This document shows positions 1 through 8,311 of a stretch of DNA of 39,821 nucleotides, one piece after another. Numbering within the stretch: position 1 is the stretch's first letter; each line of letters starts with the position of its first letter. The stretch comes from a virus. Below the pieces are notes generated by a model. It saw only the letters and a list, made by a program, of their open reading frames with translations, was not told the DNA's origin and did no database searches. Both the position numbers and the translations under genes were made by a program. The DNA is taken from IMG/VR virus record IMGVR_UViG_3300027668_000041, positions 1 to 39,821 of that record, one strand, 5' to 3'.

Positions 1-770
1 TAAGAGACATATGGAAAGATACGACAGAGAAGGACGCGCTTATCGGTGTATCAATGACAGGGATAGGGAGTGCCGCTGTGCTGCAGTTGGATATGAAGGA
101 AGCTGCAAATATAGTAAAACGAGAAAATACAAAGACAGCTAAAGCTATTGGTATTAATCCAGCAGCTAGATGTACAACCGTGAAGCCTGCTGGGACGACA
201 TCTCTGGCATTAGGAACTTCATCTGGTATTCATGCATGGCATGCTGATTATTATACGCGTAGAATTAGAGTTGGTAAAAACGAGTCTATGTATAAGTATT
301 TAATAAGCAACCACCCTGAATTAGTTGAAGATGAGTTTTTTAGACCTCATGACACAGCTGTTATTAGTATACCACAAAAAGCACCTAAAGGTTCTATAAT
401 GAGAAATGAATCACCATTTGATTTATTTGAAAGAATAAAGAAGGTTGCTCAAGAGTGGATAGTGCCTGGTCACAGGAAAGGATCTAATACTCATAATGTT
501 TCTGCAACTGTTAGTTTAAAACAAAACGAATGGGATCAAGCAGGAAGATGGATGTGGGAGAACAGAGATCATTATAATGGTTTATCTGTATTACCTTATG
601 ATGGAGGTAGTTATACTCAAGCACCATTTGAGGATATAAGCAAAGTAAACTATGATACAGCTATGCTACATCTTAAAGATGTTGATCTTAGTAAAATCGT
701 AGAAACAGAAGATGAAACAGATCTTGCGGGAGAATTAGCTTGTGCAGGTGATAATTGTGAAATTAAATGA
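1..770 (+). CDS. Ribonucleotide reductase, class II (adenosylcobalamin-dependent) type, C-terminal part
   Basis: This gene reduces ribonucleotides to deoxyribonucleotides for phage DNA synthesis. The reading frame is open to the left edge: codons from base 3 give RDIWKDTTEKDALIGVSMTG, so the ATG at 54 is internal and the 5' part lies outside the window. Visible landmarks are TTVKPAGTTSLALGTSSG, then HAWHADYYTRRIRV, VISIPQKAPKG, NTHNVSATVS and NGLSVLPYDGG. From memory of the families, these are typical of monomeric B12-dependent phage and bacterial NrdJ/RTPR enzymes. The C-terminus CAGDNC (C-x4-C, then EIK) matches the redox-shuttle cysteine pair of RNR large subunits. It is one of very few plus-strand genes here and overlaps the next ORF by ATGA. 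RNR identity is firm; class II rather than class I is likely but not proven from this fragment. Confidence 0.9.
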   Translation, partial: RDIWKDTTEKDALIGVSMTGIGSAAVLQLDMKEAANIVKRENTKTAKAIGINPAARCTTVKPAGTTSLALGTSSGIHAWHADYYTRRIRVGKNESMYKYLISNHPELVEDEFFRPHDTAVISIPQKAPKGSIMRNESPFDLFERIKKVAQEWIVPGHRKGSNTHNVSATVSLKQNEWDQAGRWMWENRDHYNGLSVLPYDGGSYTQAPFEDISKVNYDTAMLHLKDVDLSKIVETEDETDLAGELACAGDNCEIK

Positions 771-928
771 GAAAATTAGCAATAATTGGAGGTCTTAGCT
801 TAATGACAGCTGGGACTTCATATATGATGTGGCATCCTCATGCACCACAGTTTGATTTAAATCCTAATACATTAGCTATAGCTACTGGAGGATTTTTTGT
901 AGCTGTAGGAATTACTTATAAATTTTAA
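767..928 (+). CDS. Small hydrophobic protein coupled to the RNR gene (53 aa)
   Basis: This short ORF starts at the ATG of an ATGA overlap with the reductase stop, so translational coupling is likely. The 53-aa product begins MRKLAIIGGLSLMTAGTSYM and has two hydrophobic stretches, roughly residues 4-22 and 35-52. A His/Pro segment (WHPHAPQF) lies between them. It could be a small membrane protein with two passes, or a signal-anchor plus one pass. I recognise no family. Support is positional: exact coupling, the same strand as RNR, and placement before the terminator at 992-1026. Chance is possible at this length, but the overlap geometry matches other genes in this genome. Confidence 0.6.
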   Translation: MRKLAIIGGLSLMTAGTSYMMWHPHAPQFDLNPNTLAIATGGFFVAVGITYKF

Positions 929-938
929 AATAAATGAT

Positions 939-986
939 ATGTGCGGACTTTGTCTAGGCGGTATTTGTGAATACTGTAACAATTAA
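939..986 (+). CDS. Possible 15-aa four-cysteine micropeptide
   Basis: A 15-codon ORF ten bases after the stop of the 53-aa ORF and just before the terminator would encode MCGLCLGGICEYCNN. Cysteines 2, 5, 10 and 13 form CxxC-x4-CxxC, a spacing that could bind a metal or form two redox pairs. No Shine-Dalgarno is seen, as elsewhere in this genome; the preceding bases are A/T-rich (AAAATAAATGAT). Four cysteines in fifteen codons are unusual in such AT-rich DNA. Expression and function are unproven, and I know of no family. Confidence 0.35.
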   Translation: MCGLCLGGICEYCNN

Positions 987-991
987 AATAT

Positions 992-1026
992 AAAAAGGGG
1001 AGGTCATTACGACTTCCCCTTTTTTG
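992..1026 (+). terminator. Convergent intrinsic terminator after the RNR operon
   Basis: A long stem (arms about 992-1005 and 1011-1025, loop ATTAC at 1006-1010) has a G-rich 5' arm and a C-rich 3' arm running into a T tract. One G-U wobble forms in plus-strand RNA. The same position is a C-A mismatch in minus-strand RNA, so it should work better for the plus-strand RNR operon. The A run on the left also supplies U residues for minus transcription, so it can stop both converging operons. Confidence 0.85.
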
Positions 1027-1069
1027 GTTACAGGAACTTTGGGTATGGTGCCCAGTTTTTTTTGTTCCT

Positions 1070-4000
1070 TTATCTTAAAACTTTTTTCTTTCTACGTCTT
1101 GAGGTATTTAATATTCCAGTTCTACTGTATCCACCCTTTTTACCTTTATACTTAGGTTTAGGTTTTATTTGCCATTCTGGCCAGCCTAACAACATAGCTA
1201 TACTTTCCCAAGTTTCAGTATCTTCAGCTAACGCAGCGTCAATATTATTTACTTTATTATAAACCCTATCAATAGGTAAATTTGTTGTGGCAGATATTAC
1301 TTTACCAGCAGCCTCGTAAGCTGGATTATCTAAAGCAAATCCTTTATCAAATATTTCTTTTCTACGTTTCTTACTATCAAACATCCAAGCTGCTTGTCTT
1401 ATTTTAGACACCTTGCTGCTTATTGGTGGAGAAAATTGTAACAACTTGTATACTGAATCTACATATTCAGGTCTTGTTCTACCAGATCTTTCATATAAAT
1501 CTAATAAAAAGTTTTTACCTACAGACACTGCTGATCCAGCTATACCTAATCCTCTTAGTATAGAGTCAGCCATACCATTAGCTACATCTACGTATTTTTC
1601 TTGTTTTTCTTCATCATCTTTTTCATCATCACCAAACCCAAGCATTGTTACAGCTTGCTGAAGCACATTAAATATCATATTCTGAACAGCTGTATAATAT
1701 ATTATTTTACTTATATTGCTTTTTCTATCACCTCTACCATTTATTAAATCTTGATAAGCTCTTTTAGTTAGTCTACCGTATTGCATTGGCGTATTGGCAA
1801 ATGCTAATAAAACTCTACCTAAGCTACTAGCTTGTTGTTGTGATACTTTATCAGGTCTAGAAGATTGTTGAGACTCTTCTGATATTTCTCTAAAATCAGT
1901 AAAAGCTTTAGCTTCAGCCTCGGATTTGTTCATTCCTTCAGATAAATAAGTATTAACTCTATTTCTATAAAAAGTAGCACCACCTGAAGCAATAGCAAAA
2001 CTATCAGCTATCTGTGTAGGTAAAAAACCCTTCTTTAATATATAGTTTAAAACAGCTCTAGCTTTGTTCTTAGATGTTTTAGCAGCATCAGCTATCTCTG
2101 ACTCTGATACATTTATTTTAAGTCCATTACGTCTGTCTACTAAAAAGTCAGAGTTCATTAACATTTTAAAATCAGACCAATATTGCGGTTGGTTAGCAAA
2201 AGCTTTTCCAGCAGAATATAAATTGTTATCACTTAAATTAACAAAGTTTATTGATGATATTAATTGAAGAACAGCTGATCTAGTATTAAAAAACATTATA
2301 GCACCAACAGAGCCATTTATCCAGTCTAATACCTTATCACTCATCCTATTACTACCTTGTATTCTATTCTTACCAGTCTTCATTCTGGTTAACATGTTTT
2401 CTAAAGCTTCTCTATAATTACTTCCATGTATAGCTTCTAACTTATTTAAATTATCTTTACTAAATATAGCATCGACATTTTGCTGCCATTGTTGTAAATA
2501 TCTAGGTCTTTTAACATCATTTAAGCCTTCAATAAGATCTGTAGTTATAGTTCCAGCTAACCAACTTTGAGAAGGATTAGGATAACCATCTTCTTTATTT
2601 ATCTTAATTAATTCTTCGGCAAAAGTTTTTAGTTTTTCATTGCCTTCAATAATTTTCTTAGCGTCTGCTACGTCTCTTTTAGAAGCTCCTGGTACTTCTA
2701 CGCCTTGTAAATCCCATATATACATACGCAAAGCTTGCTCGTTAGTGAACCCATCAAAAGCTTCTTTTTGCAAATCTTTAGGAACATCCATATTCTTTTT
2801 TAAAGCTTTAAAATCAGCCATTAATTGAACTCTTGAAGCTGCTAAACTTTCCATAGCTTTAGAAAAAGGATTAAACAAATTGTCTTTAAAAAACTTCATC
2901 TGAGCATCTCCAGTTTTGCCCTTGCCTAGTATTGGATATATAAGACCTAGCATATCTTCTGCAGAAAAAGGTATCCAAAATTTACGTTTACCTCTTTGAC
3001 TGCCTATTTGTTTTGCTCTAGCTTCTGAAAATGTTTTTTCTCTACCAATACCCTCTGTTTCTTCTATTATTCTATTAAAGTCTTCACTTAAATTTTTGCT
3101 AAATTTAGGTCTTGCTTGTTGTACTTTAGATTTAACATCTAATACTGACATTGCTTTTTTCACTGCAGCTACATTAGCCATAGCATCATCAGCAAAATAA
3201 AAATCATTATAGCCTTCAGCTGCTTTACCAACTAACCACTGTGCTTTAGCTTCACCAGTTGACTTACCTAATCCTATTATATTTTGTTTTTTAAATTCTA
3301 CTCCTTGTGATTTTAAAAACTCATATATAGCATCTTGAGCTTCAGGCGCTCTAGCAGTTAATACAAATAAATCTTCATTACCTCTAGCTGCTTTTATTTT
3401 TTTAGCTATATCTAATAATGGCCCAGGCTTTCCTTTAGTTACTTTATTAAACTCTGAAAAATCAAATTTGTATCCTTGTTCTAATAACTCTTTACCTTGT
3501 TTAGCAAACTCTTCAGCATTTAATTTACCTTTAGTTCCATCAGGAGATGTATATAGTACATTACTCTTAGTAAGAGCTAATGTATCGTCAAAGTCAAATA
3601 CTCTAATTTTTTTAACAGGTTGATTTAGCGAGTTAGCTATATCCAAAGCTTTGTCTGTTTTGCTAAACTGCTTAAGCATATCATCATTAGTCATGTCTTT
3701 AGAATCTATAACTTGACTGTCATTAGCTTCTTGCTTATTAGCTTTTATAGCCGCTTGCTCATCTTTATAAGCCTTGTTTAAGTCTTTACCTTTAACTGAT
3801 TTTTTAAATGAAGTAACATTACCTTCTTTATCAAATTGCGGAGTATAAACAGTCATTTCAAAAGGAAACTTACCATAAGTAGTAGGGTTATAATATCTAT
3901 CAAACCTACTTGTAGAGTTTTGAGGTATACTAGACTTGTATCTTATATTAATAGCTTTATCCATTAAGTCAGGTATAACACTAGTGCTAGAATCTTTAAA

Positions 4001-7000
4001 CTTTTGTTTTAATTCAGTTTCTGTAATATCACCATTAACAAACTGAACCAAGTAATTTTGCATAACCTTCACGGGTGGATTATGCTCGTAAGTATAATCT
4101 GAAGGTTTTTTACTTTCACCTAGTGCTATACTATCTATATAATATGCAGATCTAAGTATAGCTGTCATATCACCTACAGTTGCAGCTAGAAACATACCAA
4201 GATCATTAGTAGTTACATCTGCTTTAGTTCCTTTATTATCTTTATACCATTTTAATTCTCTTATAATAGCATCTTGATTACTAGTGGCGTCATTGTAACT
4301 TAAAAGTAAACTTTTATTACTTAATTTACCATCTTTTATAAACTCTTTTAGGTATTTATTTTTAGCAGCTGTAGATTGTGGAGCTCTTTTTGTTATTATT
4401 TTTTCACCATCATAAACAAGTTTGTTATTAGCAAGCTTTAATTTGTTTTCTGTATCAAAAGGTTTTAATAAGACATTGAAAAACTCTGTTTTATTATTAA
4501 ACAAGCCAAATCTTAAATCAGAACCTCTACCAGATTTCTTGCCTTCAACTAGTTTCCATACACCATCAATTTGTTTCCATGCGTGATTAGGTAATCCACC
4601 TATTTTAGCTGCAGAAGTAAAAGTTTGTTCAAAGTGTTGTACAACATATTGAAAAAACTCAGCATCATTATTAAACTCTTGCTGTAAGTCTCCAAAATAC
4701 TCACTCATTAAGCTTAAATAACCTAGAATTTGATCTTCTTTTCTAAAGTTTATACCTTCTTTACTTATACCTAAGTTTTCTTTTATTGAATCTACATCTG
4801 TTTGTTCATCAAAAGATCTATATAAATACTCGTTAAGTTGAAATTTATCAGGTTTTTTACTATCGTATAATGTTTTAGGAGCTTGATCAACTATATCTTT
4901 CCAAGAGTCTACTATTTCTCCCCTTATACTTAGTGGTTTTGTACCTTTTTTGTTATATAAAAAAGTATCATAAGCTAACCTAAAAGCTGTGTCAGGAGTA
5001 ATACCTTTAGTAGCTAATAACTCTATAAACATTGGAAGATTGGCTAAGTATGTTGCTTTTTGATCTTCATTTAATTTACCATAGGTAGTACCTAAATTTT
5101 CAGCAGCAAATAATTTTTCTTTTGTACTCTTGCTGAACAACTGAGGCGGTATACCATCTCTAAGAGTTCTTAATGCTTCTATAGCTTCGCCATCTTGTAT
5201 TAATTGTTCTCTAATTTCTTGACTAGATATTACTTGATCAAAGTTTCTTACAAAACCTTTTAATATATCACTTACGCCACCTTTTTTAGAGGGAACTTTT
5301 TGATTCCAATTGTTTTGATCTTTACCTGTAATACCAAAAGCTTCTTTAAATTCAATGTCTGATATATTAGGTTTTTTAATTTGAACTTCTAAACCAGCTC
5401 CAGTTTTAGATCTAACACTACGTTTGTTGTAAAATTTTTCTAATAATTTATTTACAACACCTGTAGCTTTAAAATCACTAGTATATCCTTCAATTAAAGA
5501 AACTTTAGCTACATCCGTGTTTGAATTAATAAATTTTTGTATAGCTAACATTTCAGCTTTATTAAGATCAGAGTTTTTACTTATCTTATTAAATATGGAC
5601 TTGCCTAGCTCTTCATCTCTACCTATCATTATAGATAACTCTTCAAGAGCTGTGCCTTTTAATTGCTTTATGTTTTTAGCTTTTAATGATTTAGCTTTTG
5701 ATCTAATAGATTTAACTACCTTGTCTATATCGTAAACTTTAGGTAACTTCTCTCTAACTTTAATACCTTCTCTCTCATCTTGTCTTACTTCTCTTTCAGT
5801 TCTAGTGTCTCTCGATGTTTCTTCTTCAGCTGCTATCTGCTTTGTATCTTCTGTTATTCTTATAGTTTGATCTTCGGCTGATCTAACACCTAACTCTGTA
5901 GCTAATGTTTTTAACTCTAACATACCTTTATTAGCAATATACTGATTAAAAGGCTGTCTAGTTCCATTCCACTTTTTAATCCATTTTGATCCTAATATGC
6001 TATTTTTAGCAGAGTCTACATAAGACTTTCTTGTAATACCTGCTTCTTCTAAAATGTTTTTAGGTATTTTACTACCGTAAGAATTCCAAGCAGCTCCAGC
6101 AACTCTACCAGCTATTTTTTCAACTTGATCAGCTTTTATTACTTCAGCGTCTTCACCAACACTTTTTAACTCTTGTATTTTAGCTGGACTTTTAGAAAAC
6201 TTTTTACCACCAGCCTCTGCTTCTTCTGTACCTAGTTCAGATATAGCTTCACTAAGTTTACCTTCTTTAACACTTTTATTATATTCTCTTAAGAAATTAT
6301 ATACATCTTTACCTGTTTCAAACTTGATCTTAGCAAAACCTGCTTTACGCAATATAGGTGTTAAAAAATCTTTTAATTTAGTAAATACATTTTCATCGTA
6401 AGCTATTTCTTTCTTAGCTACAGCATCAGAAAATAAAGTCAATGCCTCGTCAGGGTTTTGTGTCAAGTAATCGTCTGAATAAAGTCTATTACCTTTTTCA
6501 TCTACCGCTTGCAGCTTACTATCAAGAACACTTAATTGGTTTTCGTTTAGCTGGCTTTTAAATTCTTGTACTAATTTAGTAGCATTTTTACCTTTTAACT
6601 CTTTATTAAGTATACCATGTAATAACTCGTGGCTACCAACAGATACAGCACCTGTTTCTTGAGCTACTTCTTCATTAATATATATAATTCCATCTTGTAT
6701 AAAACCATCTGCCTCAGCTTCTGTTTTTCCAAATCTATCACCAAATTCTTTTTTAGAACCTACAGCTTCTGTTTTTAAACCAAACTTTTTACCTTCTGTT
6801 TCTGCAAATTTAACACTTTCAGCTACTTGAACCTTTCTATCTTCTTTAAATACATCACTTATAGTAGAACTTACCTCTTCTAATCTAGCGTCTATTTCTT
6901 TAATTCTTTTTTCTTGAGTTTTAGTTAAACTAGACTCATTAACTGCTTTTCTTTCGCCATCAAGAATTTCTTTTTCTTTTAATAATGCAACTACCTCAAC

Positions 7001-8305
7001 CTCGTTTTCTCCTTTTAAATTTGCTCTTTTAGCTTTATTAGTAGCCGATTGTGTAGCTCTAAAATTCTTTTTAATAGCTTCTCCTTGCTCAGGAGTTATT
7101 TGAGTATTTTTAACTTGAGTATCTACTTGTTCATCTAATATCTTAGTAGAATTTTTTATTTGAGATATATTTAAATCAGCTTCAGTTACATTGGTTGACG
7201 GATCAAAAGCTTCAACTAAATTTTTGAATTCAGTATTTTTTAATTGATTATTTATTTTAACTCTATCAATGTTTGTGTTTATATTAAGCAATTGTTGCCC
7301 AGCAGTTAATGGTGCACTTCCTAATCCTGCAAAAGCTTCAAAACCTATTTCAGCTATGTCCATCTCTTGACCAGCCACCGCTCTACCAGCAACCTCACCT
7401 AAGCCACCACCCGCTATTTCTACAGCTCCTGTGGCTGCAGCACCAACTAAAGGTGCAGATCTAAAACCTGCGGAGGCTATTTTACCACCAACACCTTTTG
7501 CTAAACCCATGGTAGCAACTTCAACAGCTCCAATAGCTAAACCTCTACCACCAGCTTTTACTCTTAGATCATGCAATTTTTCTGGATCATCTAATATCGC
7601 TCTAATTTTTTCTTTTGTTAAATCACCACCTGCCTCTTCTTGTAATAACTCAGCAAATGTTAAACCAGTCTCCATAGCTGTCATACTACCAGTCATTAAT
7701 CCAGTAATAGCACCAGCAACATTTCCAACAATAGGAACTGCAGTACCCACACCAAAACCAACAGCTCCAGCAGCAGCACTAGCCGCAGCCACTTGCTCAG
7801 ATGTTCTTATAGAATTTAGTTGCCCAGATATAGAACTAACTAACATAGATGTTAAAGTTGTTGGATTATTCCAAGCACCTATTACAAAACCAGCCCATCC
7901 TCCACCTTCTTCTTCATATATCTTATTAAAAGATTTCATCTCGTCAGACTCCATACTTACTTCTGCAAGATTTTTATTAGCTTCTACAAACTTTAAAATT
8001 TCTTCATCTGTAGATTCACTTCCTTCATAGAATATATCTAAACTAGGATCAACTGATTTAGCTTGTTCTACACCTTGAGTCCAAGCCCTAGATATGTCAC
8101 CAAAGAAATCTGTTACTGCATTTTTTCCAATACCAGGTATTTTTTCAATTGCAGTAAGTTTTTCACCTGACTCTTCTTCATCTTCTTTAATAGGTTCAAT
8201 TTCAGTTTCTTCACTTATTATTAAATCATCTATACTATTAGTTTCTTCTACAACTTCTTCTACAGTGTCTTCTATTATTAAATCCTCTATACCGCTTTCT
8301 TGCAT
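1070..8305 (-). CDS. Giant multidomain virion/ejection-type (polyvalent) protein, 2411 aa
   Basis: This is the last and largest gene of the structural block, in the place of T7 gp16. Domains in order: an acidic N-terminus (residues 1-60); Ala/Gly-rich hydrophobic stretches (about 170-215 and 250-340) that could insert into membrane; a zincin-type motif HELLH at 559-563; a long charged helical middle; and an HAD-type phosphatase region with DFDDT at 1571-1575, LTAR at 1649-1652 and FADDA with D1706/D1707. A C-terminal region (about 2000-2250) has hydrophobic helices, and the tail is very basic. Stacked enzymatic domains match the 'polyvalent protein' theme known for phage proteins injected with DNA. 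The domain calls rest on motifs seen here; ejection into the cell is inferred from position. It starts 6 bases after the preceding stop. An RNA polymerase role is not supported: no polymerase motif was recognised. Confidence 0.75.
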   Translation of the reverse strand: MQESGIEDLIIEDTVEEVVEETNSIDDLIISEETEIEPIKEDEEESGEKLTAIEKIPGIGKNAVTDFFGDISRAWTQGVEQAKSVDPSLDIFYEGSESTDEEILKFVEANKNLAEVSMESDEMKSFNKIYEEEGGGWAGFVIGAWNNPTTLTSMLVSSISGQLNSIRTSEQVAAASAAAGAVGFGVGTAVPIVGNVAGAITGLMTGSMTAMETGLTFAELLQEEAGGDLTKEKIRAILDDPEKLHDLRVKAGGRGLAIGAVEVATMGLAKGVGGKIASAGFRSAPLVGAAATGAVEIAGGGLGEVAGRAVAGQEMDIAEIGFEAFAGLGSAPLTAGQQLLNINTNIDRVKINNQLKNTEFKNLVEAFDPSTNVTEADLNISQIKNSTKILDEQVDTQVKNTQITPEQGEAIKKNFRATQSATNKAKRANLKGENEVEVVALLKEKEILDGERKAVNESSLTKTQEKRIKEIDARLEEVSSTISDVFKEDRKVQVAESVKFAETEGKKFGLKTEAVGSKKEFGDRFGKTEAEADGFIQDGIIYINEEVAQETGAVSVGSHELLHGILNKELKGKNATKLVQEFKSQLNENQLSVLDSKLQAVDEKGNRLYSDDYLTQNPDEALTLFSDAVAKKEIAYDENVFTKLKDFLTPILRKAGFAKIKFETGKDVYNFLREYNKSVKEGKLSEAISELGTEEAEAGGKKFSKSPAKIQELKSVGEDAEVIKADQVEKIAGRVAGAAWNSYGSKIPKNILEEAGITRKSYVDSAKNSILGSKWIKKWNGTRQPFNQYIANKGMLELKTLATELGVRSAEDQTIRITEDTKQIAAEEETSRDTRTEREVRQDEREGIKVREKLPKVYDIDKVVKSIRSKAKSLKAKNIKQLKGTALEELSIMIGRDEELGKSIFNKISKNSDLNKAEMLAIQKFINSNTDVAKVSLIEGYTSDFKATGVVNKLLEKFYNKRSVRSKTGAGLEVQIKKPNISDIEFKEAFGITGKDQNNWNQKVPSKKGGVSDILKGFVRNFDQVISSQEIREQLIQDGEAIEALRTLRDGIPPQLFSKSTKEKLFAAENLGTTYGKLNEDQKATYLANLPMFIELLATKGITPDTAFRLAYDTFLYNKKGTKPLSIRGEIVDSWKDIVDQAPKTLYDSKKPDKFQLNEYLYRSFDEQTDVDSIKENLGISKEGINFRKEDQILGYLSLMSEYFGDLQQEFNNDAEFFQYVVQHFEQTFTSAAKIGGLPNHAWKQIDGVWKLVEGKKSGRGSDLRFGLFNNKTEFFNVLLKPFDTENKLKLANNKLVYDGEKIITKRAPQSTAAKNKYLKEFIKDGKLSNKSLLLSYNDATSNQDAIIRELKWYKDNKGTKADVTTNDLGMFLAATVGDMTAILRSAYYIDSIALGESKKPSDYTYEHNPPVKVMQNYLVQFVNGDITETELKQKFKDSSTSVIPDLMDKAINIRYKSSIPQNSTSRFDRYYNPTTYGKFPFEMTVYTPQFDKEGNVTSFKKSVKGKDLNKAYKDEQAAIKANKQEANDSQVIDSKDMTNDDMLKQFSKTDKALDIANSLNQPVKKIRVFDFDDTLALTKSNVLYTSPDGTKGKLNAEEFAKQGKELLEQGYKFDFSEFNKVTKGKPGPLLDIAKKIKAARGNEDLFVLTARAPEAQDAIYEFLKSQGVEFKKQNIIGLGKSTGEAKAQWLVGKAAEGYNDFYFADDAMANVAAVKKAMSVLDVKSKVQQARPKFSKNLSEDFNRIIEETEGIGREKTFSEARAKQIGSQRGKRKFWIPFSAEDMLGLIYPILGKGKTGDAQMKFFKDNLFNPFSKAMESLAASRVQLMADFKALKKNMDVPKDLQKEAFDGFTNEQALRMYIWDLQGVEVPGASKRDVADAKKIIEGNEKLKTFAEELIKINKEDGYPNPSQSWLAGTITTDLIEGLNDVKRPRYLQQWQQNVDAIFSKDNLNKLEAIHGSNYREALENMLTRMKTGKNRIQGSNRMSDKVLDWINGSVGAIMFFNTRSAVLQLISSINFVNLSDNNLYSAGKAFANQPQYWSDFKMLMNSDFLVDRRNGLKINVSESEIADAAKTSKNKARAVLNYILKKGFLPTQIADSFAIASGGATFYRNRVNTYLSEGMNKSEAEAKAFTDFREISEESQQSSRPDKVSQQQASSLGRVLLAFANTPMQYGRLTKRAYQDLINGRGDRKSNISKIIYYTAVQNMIFNVLQQAVTMLGFGDDEKDDEEKQEKYVDVANGMADSILRGLGIAGSAVSVGKNFLLDLYERSGRTRPEYVDSVYKLLQFSPPISSKVSKIRQAAWMFDSKKRRKEIFDKGFALDNPAYEAAGKVISATTNLPIDRVYNKVNNIDAALAEDTETWESIAMLLGWPEWQIKPKPKYKGKKGGYSRTGILNTSRRRKKKVLR

Positions 8306-8311
8306 AATGTG

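Noticed and set aside
7431-8030. Plus-strand ORF of 199 codons opposite the giant protein
   Set aside because: Antisense of the Ala/Gly-rich part, where stops are rare by composition; no leader or domain.
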